A stretch of DNA of 49,107 nucleotides from Amycolatopsis echigonensis (lineage in GTDB: Bacteria > Actinomycetota > Actinomycetes > Mycobacteriales > Pseudonocardiaceae): the NCBI RefSeq assembly GCF_014174495.1, contig NZ_JACJHR010000069.1, positions 1-49,107 of the forward strand. The letters are read 5' to 3'. Numbering within the stretch: the first letter of the stretch is position 1; each line of letters begins with the position of its first letter. This document shows positions 15,518-23,130 of this stretch, one piece after another. A model generated the notes under the pieces. That model saw nothing but the letters and a program-made list of their open reading frames with translations, was not told the origin of the DNA and searched no databases. The translations under genes were made by a program, and so were the position numbers.

Positions 15518-16345
15518 TCAGCGTCCGGTCCACTGTGGACTGCGGCCGGCGGACCACGCGGCGTAGAACTCCTTGTGGTCCTTGGCGGTCATCAGCAGCG
15601 CCTGCGTGATGGCTTCCAGCTCGATCGAGCTCCCGAGATCGCTGTCGAGTTCGCGGGTCAGCAGCACCTTCGTGGTGGAGTACGCCAGGGCCGGGCCGTC
15701 CGCGAGCCGTCGCGCCAGTGCGGCGGCCTCGCCGGCCAGCTCGTCGTCGGGGACCACCCGGTTCGCCAGCCCGATCGCTTCGGCCCGCGCGGCGGGAAGT
15801 TTGTCACCCAGCATCAGCAGTTCCGTCGCGCGGCCGAGGCCAACCAGGCGCGGCAGCAGATACGCCGAACCCATGTCGGCGCCCGCCAAGCCGACCTTGG
15901 TGAACAGGAAGGCGAACTTCGCCGATTCGGCCAGCAGCCGGAAATCGCTCGCCAGCGCGAGCACGGAACCGGCGCCCGCCGCGACGCCGTTGATCGCCGC
16001 GATGATCGGGATCGGCGTTTCGCGCATGGCTTTCACCACCGCGCCGGTCATCCGCGTGAATTCGAGCAGTTCCGCCGTGTCCATTTTCTGCAGTTCGCCG
16101 ATGATTTCCTCGACGTCGCCGCCCGAGCAGAACCCGCGGCCCTTCCCGGTGAGCACGAGCACCCGCACGTCGCCGCGATGCGGCAGTTCGGCGACGAGGT
16201 CGCGCAGGTCGGCGTAGACGTCGAAGGTGAGAGCGTTGAGTTTTTCCGGACGGTCGAAGGTCACCGTCGCGACCCCGTCGTCCACCGTGAACTCGAAGTG
16301 CTCCCACGATTTCGTGAGCGGGACACTGGCGCGGAACGGGCTCAT
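15518..16345 (-). CDS. Enoyl-CoA hydratase/isomerase family protein
   Basis: 275 aa crotonase fold. Oxyanion-hole residues lie in GRGFCSGGDVEEI and AAINGVAAGAGSVLALASDFR; the SSxALGxxE-type acidic region is represented by KVGLAGADMGSAYLLPRLVG. Its start overlaps the stop of the upstream SDR gene by 4 nt (ATGA), so both are one transcript that diverges from paaX-kynA-kynU. Known family chemistry is hydration of an enoyl-CoA; with the SDR it would make a 3-hydroxyacyl-CoA and oxidise it. The neighbourhood suggests an aromatic-derived CoA ester (inference). Confidence 0.92.
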   Translation of the reverse strand: MSPFRASVPLTKSWEHFEFTVDDGVATVTFDRPEKLNALTFDVYADLRDLVAELPHRGDVRVLVLTGKGRGFCSGGDVEEIIGELQKMDTAELLEFTRMTGAVVKAMRETPIPIIAAINGVAAGAGSVLALASDFRLLAESAKFAFLFTKVGLAGADMGSAYLLPRLVGLGRATELLMLGDKLPAARAEAIGLANRVVPDDELAGEAAALARRLADGPALAYSTTKVLLTRELDSDLGSSIELEAITQALLMTAKDHKEFYAAWSAGRSPQWTGR

Positions 16346-17046
16346 TTCTGGATTCCTCCACCGTCGAGTACGAGGGTCTGTCCGTTGATCGCGGCCGCCT
16401 CCGGGGCGGCGAAAAACTCCACGGCGTAAGCGATTTCGCCGGGTTCGAGCAGTCGTCCGAGCGGGGAGGCGGCGGCGAGCGCGGCTTCCGCGTCGGCTTC
16501 GTCGCGGCCGGTGCGCTCACGGATCCGGGCGACCGACGTCGCGGTCATGTCGGTGCGCACGAACGACGGGCACACCGCGTTCGCCGTGACGCCCGTGCCA
16601 GCCACTTCCGCCGCCACCGCACGCATCAGCCCGACCGCCGCGTGCTTCGACGCGGTGTAGCCCGAGGTGTAGCGCGCCCCGGCCAATCCCGCGGTCGACG
16701 CGACCGTGACTATCCGTCCGTAGTCGCGTTCGCGCATGCCCGGCAACACCTCGCGGGTGCACAGGAACGCGCCGGTCGCGTTCACCTCGAACTGGCCGCG
16801 CCAGTCGTCGAGACCGGTCTTCGCCAGTGGCGCGCTCGAGGACACCCCGGCGTTGTTGACCAGCACGTCGACCGGTCCGAGCCGGGCGAAGTACGCGCGG
16901 ACGGCGGCTTCGTCGGTCACGTCGCATTCGGCGCGGCCGGGGGAGTGCACGGTCGCGCCGGCGTCGCGGAACCGCTCGGCGACGGCCGCGCCGATGCCGC
17001 GGGTGCCGCCGGTGACCACGACGACTCGGTCGGAAAAACTGCTCAC
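16342..17046 (-). CDS. SDR-family NAD(P)-dependent oxidoreductase
   Basis: 234 aa from GTG 17046. Motifs: VVVTGGTRGIGAAVAERF (cofactor), LVNNAGVSSS, catalytic Ser in TVASTAG and YTASKHA (Tyr/Lys). Closest in style to 3-hydroxyacyl-CoA/beta-ketoacyl-ACP type reductases. The gene appears to be transcribed without a leader: TAGCTT at 17053-17058 (minus strand) is 6 nt before the start codon. It is followed by the enoyl-CoA hydratase gene with an ATGA overlap. Confidence 0.92.
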   Translation of the reverse strand: MSSFSDRVVVVTGGTRGIGAAVAERFRDAGATVHSPGRAECDVTDEAAVRAYFARLGPVDVLVNNAGVSSSAPLAKTGLDDWRGQFEVNATGAFLCTREVLPGMRERDYGRIVTVASTAGLAGARYTSGYTASKHAAVGLMRAVAAEVAGTGVTANAVCPSFVRTDMTATSVARIRERTGRDEADAEAALAAASPLGRLLEPGEIAYAVEFFAAPEAAAINGQTLVLDGGGIQK

Positions 17047-17092
17047 TCCCGAAAGCTACACCGCAGCGGGCTGAGGTGTATAGAGTTGCCTC
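17047..17092. promoter_or_regulatory. Divergent leaderless promoters with shared inverted-repeat operator (probable PaaX site)
   Basis: The 46 nt between two start codons holds: -10 box TAGCTT on the minus strand (17053-17058) for the SDR gene; inverted repeat TACACC (17057-17062) / GGTGTA (17075-17080), 12-nt spacer; and -10 box TAGAGT on the plus strand (17081-17086) for paaX. Both -10 boxes are 6 nt from their start codons. Each half-site touches one -10 box, so one dimer could silence both genes. Confidence 0.6.
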
Positions 17093-17908
17093 GTGCCCGA
17101 CACCGAACCCGCCCGCACGCCCCAGGAGCTCGTGATGACGCTGCTGGGCAGCTACGTGCGCCCGCGCGAGAGCAGGCGCGTGTGGTCCGGCGGGCTTGTC
17201 GCGCTGCTGCACGAGCTGGGCTTCTCCGACGGCGCGGCCCGGATCGCGCTGACTCGGCTGGTGCGCCGCGGCCTGCTGTCCCGGCACCGCGAGGGCAGGC
17301 TGGTGCACTACTCGCTGACCCCGCGCACGGTCGCCCTGCTCGACGACGGCGACCGGCGGATCTTCGGACTCGGCCGCCGGGACGAACCGGCCGGGACCTG
17401 GACCGTGCTGTGGCAGAACATCCCGGAGACCCGGCGCACCTCCCGCGAACGGCTGGTGCGGCGGCTGCGGTTCCTCGGGTTCGGCCCGGTCCAGGACGGC
17501 ACCTGGCTCGCCCCGCACGACCGCGAGGCCGAGGTGCTTGCGCTGCTCTCCGAACTCGAAGTCGCCGAACACGCCGGTCTGATGCTGGGCACGCCGTCCG
17601 CCGCGCTGGACGTGCGCCAGCTCGCCGGACGGGCTTGGGACCTCGACGGACTGTCCGCCCGCTACGCCGCGTTCGTCGCCGAATTCGGCGACTGCCCGAA
17701 GGATCTCAGCGACCCGGAAGCGTTCGCCGTGCGCACCCGGCTGGTGCACACTTATCGCGAATTCCCTTCGCTGGACCCGGAATTGCCGTCCGGGCTGATC
17801 CCCGCGCCGCAGACGCGGGCGGCGGCGGTCAAGCTGTTCCACGACCTGTATTCGGCGCTCGCGCCACCCGCTCAGCGCCACTTCGACCGAACCCTGTCCC
17901 CGAGATGA
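17093..17908 (+). CDS. PaaX-family transcriptional regulator
   Basis: 271 aa from GTG 17093. N-terminal winged helix: LVMTLLGSYVRPRESRRVW and DGAARIALTRLVRRGLLSRHREGR; the central and C-terminal PaaX domains follow. The type member, PaaX of E. coli, represses phenylacetate genes and is released by phenylacetyl-CoA, so an aryl-CoA effector is likely. Its stop overlaps an ATG at 17905 and kynA starts 9 nt downstream, placing tryptophan catabolism under the same transcript. It probably also controls the divergent SDR/hydratase pair. Confidence 0.9.
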   Translation: MPDTEPARTPQELVMTLLGSYVRPRESRRVWSGGLVALLHELGFSDGAARIALTRLVRRGLLSRHREGRLVHYSLTPRTVALLDDGDRRIFGLGRRDEPAGTWTVLWQNIPETRRTSRERLVRRLRFLGFGPVQDGTWLAPHDREAEVLALLSELEVAEHAGLMLGTPSAALDVRQLAGRAWDLDGLSARYAAFVAEFGDCPKDLSDPEAFAVRTRLVHTYREFPSLDPELPSGLIPAPQTRAAAVKLFHDLYSALAPPAQRHFDRTLSPR

Positions 17909-17916
17909 GGAACCCG

Positions 17917-18708
17917 ATGACCGGAACAGACGACACCCAGGCCGCGCTCAGTTACACGTCCTACCTGGCGCTCGACGAGGTGCTCGCCGCGCAGCGCCCG
18001 CGTTCGGACGAACACGACGAACTGCTGTTCATCGTGATCCACCAGGTCTACGAGCTGTGGTTCAAGCAGATCCTGCACGAGGCCGCGTTCCTGCAGGAGA
18101 ACCTGGAAGCGGGCAACACCGCGCATTCGATCCGCACGCTGCGCCGCATCCTGACCGTGCTGAAGGTGGTGGTCGCGCAGATCGACGTGCTGGAGACGAT
18201 GACGCCCAGCCAGTTCACCAGCTTCCGCGCCCGCCTCGACGCTTCGAGCGGCTTCCAGTCCGGCCAGTTCCGCGAGCTGGAGGCGGTGCTCGGCCGCCGC
18301 GACGAGCGCGTGTTCGCGCACTACCCGGACGGCGGCGAGCAGCGCACCCGGATCGCCGACGCGATGCGCCGTCCGTCGGTGTTCGACTCGTTCCTGGCCT
18401 ACCTCTCCGGAAAGGGCTACCCGGTCGACACGGGCCGCGACGTGACCCGTCCGCTGGAGCCCTCGCCGGAACTGCAGGAAGTGCTGCTGAAGGTCTACCA
18501 GGACGACGGCGGCCCGTCGGTGCTCGCCGAGGCGCTGGTCGACCTCGACGAGGGCCTGCAGGAATGGCGTTACCGGCACGTGAAGATGGTCGAACGCACG
18601 ATCGGCGACAAGACCGGCACCGGCGGTTCGTCCGGTGCGGCCTACCTGCGCACCACGCTGTTCAACCCGATGTTCCCGGACCTGTGGGCCGTCCGGAGCC
18701 GGTTGTGA
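17917..18708 (+). CDS. kynA: Tryptophan 2,3-dioxygenase
   Basis: 263 aa haem enzyme; converts L-tryptophan plus O2 to N-formylkynurenine. The substrate-side motif FIVIHQVYELWFKQ contains the distal His42; the axial haem ligand is His221 in EWRYRHVKMVERTIG; the substrate loop TGTGGSSGAAYL (residues 233-244) is intact. ATG 17917 has GAGGAA just upstream; an alternative ATG at 17905 adds MRNP. The stop overlaps the kynU start by 4 nt. No kynurenine formamidase gene lies beside it, so that step must be supplied elsewhere. Confidence 0.96.
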   Translation: MTGTDDTQAALSYTSYLALDEVLAAQRPRSDEHDELLFIVIHQVYELWFKQILHEAAFLQENLEAGNTAHSIRTLRRILTVLKVVVAQIDVLETMTPSQFTSFRARLDASSGFQSGQFRELEAVLGRRDERVFAHYPDGGEQRTRIADAMRRPSVFDSFLAYLSGKGYPVDTGRDVTRPLEPSPELQEVLLKVYQDDGGPSVLAEALVDLDEGLQEWRYRHVKMVERTIGDKTGTGGSSGAAYLRTTLFNPMFPDLWAVRSRL

Positions 18709-19904
18709 CCACAGTGGAGTCCTTGCGCGCCAAGGAAAACGCGCTCGCCCCGCACTATTCGCGGTTCCGCGTCGCCGACCGGCTGTTGTTGTCCGCGCAT
18801 TCGCACCAGGCCTGGCCGGACGTCGCCGAAGAGGGCCTGCGCGAAGCGTTCGCCGACGCCGCGGAGGAGGTGGACGAGAAGTGGGGCCGGGCGTTCGCGA
18901 AGGCCGACGAGCTGCGGAACGGGTTCCGGAAGTGGCTGTCCGATCCGCACGGCGACTACGCCCTCGGCCAGAACACCCACGAACTCGTGCTGCGGTTCCT
19001 GTCCGCGATCGAGCTGCGGAAGCGGCCGCGCTTGGTGACCACCGACGGGGAATTCCACACTCTGCGCCGCCAGCTCACCCGGTTGGCCGAGGAGGGGGTC
19101 GAGGTCGTCCGCGTGCCCGCCGCACCGGTCGCGACGCTGGCCGAACGGCTCGCCGAACAGGTCGACGGCCGCACCGCCGCGGTGCTCGCGTCGGCGGTCT
19201 TGTTCGAGACGTCCTGGATCGTGCCCGGTCTCGCCCATCTGGCTGAAACGTGCCGGAGCCGCTCGGTCGAGCTGGTCGTCGACGCGTACCACGCGGTCGG
19301 CGCGGTCCCGTTCCCGCTGCACGACCTCGGTCTCACCAACGCGTGGGTGCTCGGCGGCGGTTACAAGTACCTGCAACTCGGCGAAGGGAACTGCTTCCTG
19401 CGGCTGCCCGCGCACGCGCAGGAGCTGCGCCCGGTGATTACCGGCTGGTACGCGGAATTCGGCGCACTCGCCGACGAACGCCGGCCGGACGAAGTCGCGT
19501 ACGCCCCTGGCGGCAACCGGTTCGCCGGAGCCACCTACGACCCGTCGAGCCACTACCGCGGCGTGCGGGTGCAGCAGTTCTTCGCCGAGCACGGACTCAC
19601 CGCCGAGTTCCTGCGCGAGGTGTCGCAGCATCAGGTCGGCCTGCTCGCCCGCTGCTTCGACGATCTCGGCCTGCCGGACGACGTCGTCACCCGCGACCGC
19701 GAGACCTCGCTCGACGGCATCGGCGGCTTCCTCTCGCTGCGCAGCCCGGTCGCCGGGTGCCTGTGCGAACGCTTGGCTGCGCGCGGCGTGCGGACCGACA
19801 GCCGAGGGCATTACCTGCGGTTCGGCCCCGCGCCGTACCTGTCCGATGAACAGCTCGAAACGGCGATTTCCACACTTCGGGAAGCTGTCGCGGATCTGGG
19901 GTGA
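18705..19904 (+). CDS. kynU: Kynureninase
   Basis: 399 aa PLP-dependent fold type I enzyme; cleaves kynurenine to anthranilate and alanine. The Schiff-base lysine is Lys221 in LGGGYKYLQLG, the pyridine-N partner Asp193 in VVDAYHAVGAVPF, and the N-terminal SAHSHQAWP segment is typical of the bacterial class V relatives of kynureninase. GTG 18705 overlaps the kynA stop (GTGA), so translation is coupled. It is slightly divergent from canonical KynU, but the pairing with kynA makes the assignment strong. Confidence 0.88.
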   Translation: MTTVESLRAKENALAPHYSRFRVADRLLLSAHSHQAWPDVAEEGLREAFADAAEEVDEKWGRAFAKADELRNGFRKWLSDPHGDYALGQNTHELVLRFLSAIELRKRPRLVTTDGEFHTLRRQLTRLAEEGVEVVRVPAAPVATLAERLAEQVDGRTAAVLASAVLFETSWIVPGLAHLAETCRSRSVELVVDAYHAVGAVPFPLHDLGLTNAWVLGGGYKYLQLGEGNCFLRLPAHAQELRPVITGWYAEFGALADERRPDEVAYAPGGNRFAGATYDPSSHYRGVRVQQFFAEHGLTAEFLREVSQHQVGLLARCFDDLGLPDDVVTRDRETSLDGIGGFLSLRSPVAGCLCERLAARGVRTDSRGHYLRFGPAPYLSDEQLETAISTLREAVADLG

Positions 19905-19965
19905 AGCTCGCGGGATGCGGGTGGTGGCCTGGAGAACGGCGAAGTAGGTTGACGGTGTGCACTGC

Positions 19966-19998
19966 GGAACGGGCAACCCCCGTTCCCCGGTGCGCACC
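19966..19998 (+). promoter_or_regulatory. Hairpin and palindrome upstream of valine dehydrogenase
   Basis: GGAACGGG (19966-19973) pairs with CCCGTTCC (19979-19986) around a 5-nt loop; the palindrome GGTGCGCACC follows at 19989-19998, and a near copy (GGTGTGCACT) precedes at about 19954. The hairpin may end the kyn transcript, and the paired palindromes may be operator sites for vdh. Confidence 0.35.
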
Positions 19999-20051
19999 GT
20001 TCACACATGCGCGCGGCCACGAGCCGCGTGGGAGACAAAGGAGTCACCACC

Positions 20052-21125
20052 GTGACCGAAGGCGTGTTCGGCCGGCACAGCGGCCATGAGCAAGTCGTGT
20101 TCTGCAACGACGAGGCCAGTGGGCTGAAAGCCATCATCGGCATCTACTCCACCGCTCTGGGCCCGGCCCTCGGCGGCACCCGGTTCTACCCCTACGCCAC
20201 TGAGGACGCCGCGCTGGACGACGTTCTCGCGCTCTCCAAGGGTATGGCGTACAAGAACGCGCTCGCCGGCCTCGACCTCGGCGGCGGCAAGGCCGTCATC
20301 ATCGGCGACCCGAACACGCTGAAGTCCGAAGCGCTTCTCCGCGCGTACGGCCGGTTCGTGGACTCGCTCGGCGGCCGGTACATCACTGCCTGCGATATGG
20401 GCACTTACGTGCGCGACATGGACGTCGTCGCCCGCGAAACCCGGCACGTCACCGGACGTTCCCCAGAAGACGGCGGGGCCGGAGATTCCTCGGTGCTCAC
20501 CGCTTTCGGCGTGTACCAGGGGATGCGCGCGTCCGCGGAGCAGGTGTGGGGCGTGCCCGAGCTGACCGGCCGCCGCGTCGGCGTCGCCGGGGTCGGCAAG
20601 GTCGGCCACATCCTCGTCGGCCACCTAGTGGAGGCCGGCGCACGCGTGGTGATCACCGATGTCGCGCCCAGCGCCGTGGAACGCGCCCGTGCGGCGTACC
20701 CGGACGTCGACGTGGTGTCCGATGTGGACACCATGATCGAGACCGAACTGGACGTCTTCGCGCCCTGCGCGATGGGCGGCGTGCTCACCGACGAGACCGT
20801 GGCCGCCCTGCGCGCCCAGATCGTCTGCGGCGCGGCCAACAACCAGCTCGCGCACCCCGGCGTCGACAAGCTGCTGAACGACCGCGGCATCCTGTTCGCC
20901 CCGGACTACCTGGTGAACGCGGGCGGCGTGATCCAGGTGGACGACGAACGGCACGGCTTCGACTTCGCCCGAGCCCAGCGCAAGACGGCGGCCATCTTCG
21001 ACACCACGAAGGCGGTGTACGAACTGGCGAAGGCCGACGGCGTGCCCCCCGCCGCCGCTGCCGACCGCCTCGCCGAACGCCGGATGACCGACGTCGGCCG
21101 CCTGCGCTCGATCCTCACGGTGTAA
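20052..21125 (+). CDS. vdh: Valine/leucine dehydrogenase
   Basis: 357 aa, Glu/Leu/Phe/Val dehydrogenase superfamily. NAD-dependent oxidative deamination of branched-chain amino acids to 2-oxo acids. The catalytic lysines are in GMAYKNALAGLDLGGGKAVI; the Rossmann motif is GVAGVGKVG; CGAANNQLA and PDYLVNAGGVIQV close the active site. The sequence is very close in pattern to Streptomyces Vdh. GTG 20052 was chosen over an earlier in-frame ATG (20007) because AAAGGAG lies 8-9 nt before it and the N-terminus then fits the family. It stands 147 nt after kynU and is followed by two strong hairpins. Confidence 0.93.
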   Translation: MTEGVFGRHSGHEQVVFCNDEASGLKAIIGIYSTALGPALGGTRFYPYATEDAALDDVLALSKGMAYKNALAGLDLGGGKAVIIGDPNTLKSEALLRAYGRFVDSLGGRYITACDMGTYVRDMDVVARETRHVTGRSPEDGGAGDSSVLTAFGVYQGMRASAEQVWGVPELTGRRVGVAGVGKVGHILVGHLVEAGARVVITDVAPSAVERARAAYPDVDVVSDVDTMIETELDVFAPCAMGGVLTDETVAALRAQIVCGAANNQLAHPGVDKLLNDRGILFAPDYLVNAGGVIQVDDERHGFDFARAQRKTAAIFDTTKAVYELAKADGVPPAAAADRLAERRMTDVGRLRSILTV

Positions 21126-21135
21126 CTCCGCAAGA

Positions 21136-21190
21136 GTCCGTGAAGGGCTCCTTGCGGGAATCAGATTCCCGCAAGGAGCCCTTCACGGAC
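21136..21190. terminator. 55-nt perfect palindrome, probable terminator / repeat element
   Basis: Two perfect 27-nt complementary arms (21136-21162 and 21164-21190) flank a single central A; the arms begin GTCCGTGAAGGGCTCCTTGC. It follows vdh by 10 nt. There is no U-run. A palindrome with the GTGAAGGGCTCCTT core is one I associate with repeated intergenic elements of Amycolatopsis-type genomes, but only one copy is in this window. Confidence 0.75.
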
Positions 21191-21312
21191 CGCTCAGCGC
21201 CCCACCCCCACCCCCGCCACCGCGAGGCCTGCCCCCGTCGCGAACCGCAACCGGTGCACTCACCCAGCCAGGCACCCACACCACCCCCGCACCCCGATAC
21301 GAAGCCAAAACG
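21191..21312. other. C-rich spacer between the two hairpins
   Basis: No gene. It holds four C-runs of at least four (21200-21203, 21205-21209, 21211-21215, 21232-21236), so the minus strand could form a G-quadruplex with short first loops. Function unknown. Confidence 0.3.
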
Positions 21313-21369
21313 CGGTCTGGGGTTGCTTGTCAAGGCATCTTTCCCGCCTTGACAAGCAACCCCAGACCG
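21313..21369. terminator. 24-bp perfect hairpin, bidirectional terminator
   Basis: CGGTCTGGGGTTGCTTGTCA... (21313-21336) is exactly complementary to 21346-21369, with a 9-nt loop ATCTTTCCC. It sits between the convergent ends of vdh and the DUF5302 gene, the right place to stop transcription from both sides. Confidence 0.75.
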
Positions 21370-21422
21370 TCGTCACAATGGGGCTTCGGGGTGCCCCACG
21401 AACCTATTTCTCTATGCGGCGA

Positions 21423-21608
21423 TCAGCCGCTCTTACGCCGAAAAGTCCGCTTATTAGCCGCCGGCCCATGCGCGTGCTGGCTCTGCTGTCCGGCGTTCTC
21501 GTGAGCGGCCCCCTCGCGCGCCTTGGCCTGTTTCCGCTCCAGCGCCTCGCGGTACTTCCGCTTGACGTCGCCCTCCCCGTCGCTGGGTGCCGGTTGCGCT
21601 TCACTCAT
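21423..21608 (-). CDS. DUF5302 family protein
   Basis: 61 aa, strongly hydrophilic and basic. The family pattern is clear: DVKRKYREALERKQAKA followed by HGPAANKRTFRRKSG at the C-terminus. The family is widespread in actinobacteria and uncharacterised; the probable long helix and basic tail suggest nucleic-acid or ribosome contact, which is only inference. ATG 21608 has GGAGGT 7 nt upstream; a longer frame back to 21782 was rejected for that reason. Confidence 0.88.
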   Translation of the reverse strand: MSEAQPAPSDGEGDVKRKYREALERKQAKAREGAAHENAGQQSQHAHGPAANKRTFRRKSG

Positions 21609-21679
21609 GGCTGACCTCCGAAGGTGACGACGTGGTACTCCGCCAGCCTGGCACCCTTCGCGCACCTTGGCGAGCCATT

Positions 21680-22102
21680 TCACAGTGACGCCACCCGGCG
21701 GTGGCTCGGTTCGCCAGCCTTCCGCGGCATCGGCACGACAGCTTCCGCGAACACCGGACGAACCCGCTGAACCATGCGCCAACCGGCACCGAGCACAAGC
21801 CCGAACACCGCCGCACCAGCCAAGATCACCGCGACCCGGGCGGTCACCGCGGTGAAAACCAGAGCCCCGGACCGGCCGTACGCGAAGCCGGACAGCACCG
21901 CCCAGCCCACCGCCGTCACCCCGGCCGCGGCGAGGGGAGTGGTGACCACTGCCACTGCGCCGACCACGAGCGCGACGGCCGCGACGGCATAGCTGGGATG
22001 CGCAGTGTCTCCAGCGAGGTCTGCACCGATCTCAGCCGCTACTACCGCCACACAACCGAGCGGGAAACCGAATCCGCCAGCGAGCCGTCCTTCAGTACGC
22101 AT
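21680..22102 (-). CDS. Predicted multi-pass membrane protein, unknown function
   Basis: 140 aa. Four hydrophobic segments: about FGFPLGCVAVVAAEIGADL, YAVAAVALVVGAVAVVTTPL, AVGWAVLSGFAYG and VAVILAGAAVFGLVLGAGW; the C-terminus is short and basic. It resembles small uncharacterised actinobacterial integral membrane proteins. ATG 22102 is used here; a GTG at 22114 would add four residues. It is downstream of the alpha/beta hydrolase and upstream of the DUF5302 gene on the same strand. Confidence 0.7.
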   Translation of the reverse strand: MRTEGRLAGGFGFPLGCVAVVAAEIGADLAGDTAHPSYAVAAVALVVGAVAVVTTPLAAAGVTAVGWAVLSGFAYGRSGALVFTAVTARVAVILAGAAVFGLVLGAGWRMVQRVRPVFAEAVVPMPRKAGEPSHRRVASL

Positions 22103-22194
22103 GCCCCATGGCACTCCGCGCGGGCACGCTTGGCAGGACGCATGGACGGGTTCCGTACGCCCCGGCGCTCGTTATTGACGGCTTCTTGACCTCC

Positions 22195-23061
22195 TCAGGC
22201 GCGGGCGGTCGCGCGGACGATCGCGGCCACGATCTCCGGCCACAGCGGTTCCGGGAGGTCGTGGCCCATGTCCGGGACGATGACCAGTTCCGCATCCGGG
22301 ATCGCCGCCGCCGTGGCTTTGCCGCCGCTCACGTCGATCATCACGTCGGAGTCGCCGTGCAGAACGACGGCCGGCACCCGGACGTCGTGCAGTCGTTCAG
22401 TGCGGTCGCCCGACGCGACGACGGCGGCCGCCTGCCGCTGCATCCCGACCGGGTGCCGTCCCCGGTCGTAGTTCCGGGTTGCCTTGCGTCGCAGGTATTC
22501 CTCGGTAGCCGGATAGCCCGGCGACCCCGTCACGCGGTAGTTCGCGATGCTCTGTTCGATCTGCTCCTCGCGCGATTCCGGCGCCGGTTGGGTGAGCGTC
22601 TCCAGCGCGGCGGGCGAGACCTGGCCGACCGACGGGTCGCCGGTCGTCGACATGATCGACGTCAGGCTCAGCAGCCGGTCCGGGTGGTCGATCGCGAGCT
22701 GCTGCGCGACCATCCCGCCCATCGAAGCGCCGACGACGTGCGCCTTCGCGAAACCGAGCGCGTCGAACAGCCCGACGGTGTCGTCGGCGAGGTCCGAGAG
22801 CAGATACGGAGCCGGGGCCGTGCCGGCGATGATCCCGGCGAGGTCCGGCGTGCCGAGTTCGTCGAACCAGGTGGACAGGCCCGCGTCGCGATTGTCGAAG
22901 CGCACGACGTAAAAACCGCGGCTCGCGAGCAGCTCGCAGAAGCCCTCCTCCCAGGTGATCATCTGGGCGCCGAGTCCCATCACCAGGACGACCGGCGGGG
23001 CGGCCGGGTCGCCGAACGTGTCGTACTCGAGTTCGAGGCCGTTGGCCTGTGCGCGTGGCAT
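22195..23061 (-). CDS. Alpha/beta-fold hydrolase
   Basis: 288 aa. The nucleophile elbow is GASMGGM (Ser), the oxyanion region LVMGLGAQMITW, the acid in VVLHGDSDVMIDV and the catalytic His in PDMGHDLPEPLW. The FDNRDAGLSTWFD block is characteristic of the RdmC/aclacinomycin-esterase-like group of soluble esterases. Substrate unknown. It is divergent from a TetR regulator with 69 nt between, so that regulator is its likely controller. A much longer in-frame extension upstream overlaps the TetR gene and is not real. Confidence 0.9.
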   Translation of the reverse strand: MPRAQANGLELEYDTFGDPAAPPVVLVMGLGAQMITWEEGFCELLASRGFYVVRFDNRDAGLSTWFDELGTPDLAGIIAGTAPAPYLLSDLADDTVGLFDALGFAKAHVVGASMGGMVAQQLAIDHPDRLLSLTSIMSTTGDPSVGQVSPAALETLTQPAPESREEQIEQSIANYRVTGSPGYPATEEYLRRKATRNYDRGRHPVGMQRQAAAVVASGDRTERLHDVRVPAVVLHGDSDVMIDVSGGKATAAAIPDAELVIVPDMGHDLPEPLWPEIVAAIVRATARA

Positions 23062-23130
23062 GCCCCGATCATGCCGCAGCACGGAACCGCGTGTGGCCGA
23101 GCCGGCCGGTCGCCGGTTACGGTGCACGGC

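Noticed and set aside
21313..21369. Hairpins near 21.1-21.4 kb considered as an attachment site, IS end or CRISPR repeat
   Set aside because: No transposase or integrase, no target duplication, no spacer-repeat periodicity; convergent gene ends favour termination or a dispersed repeat.
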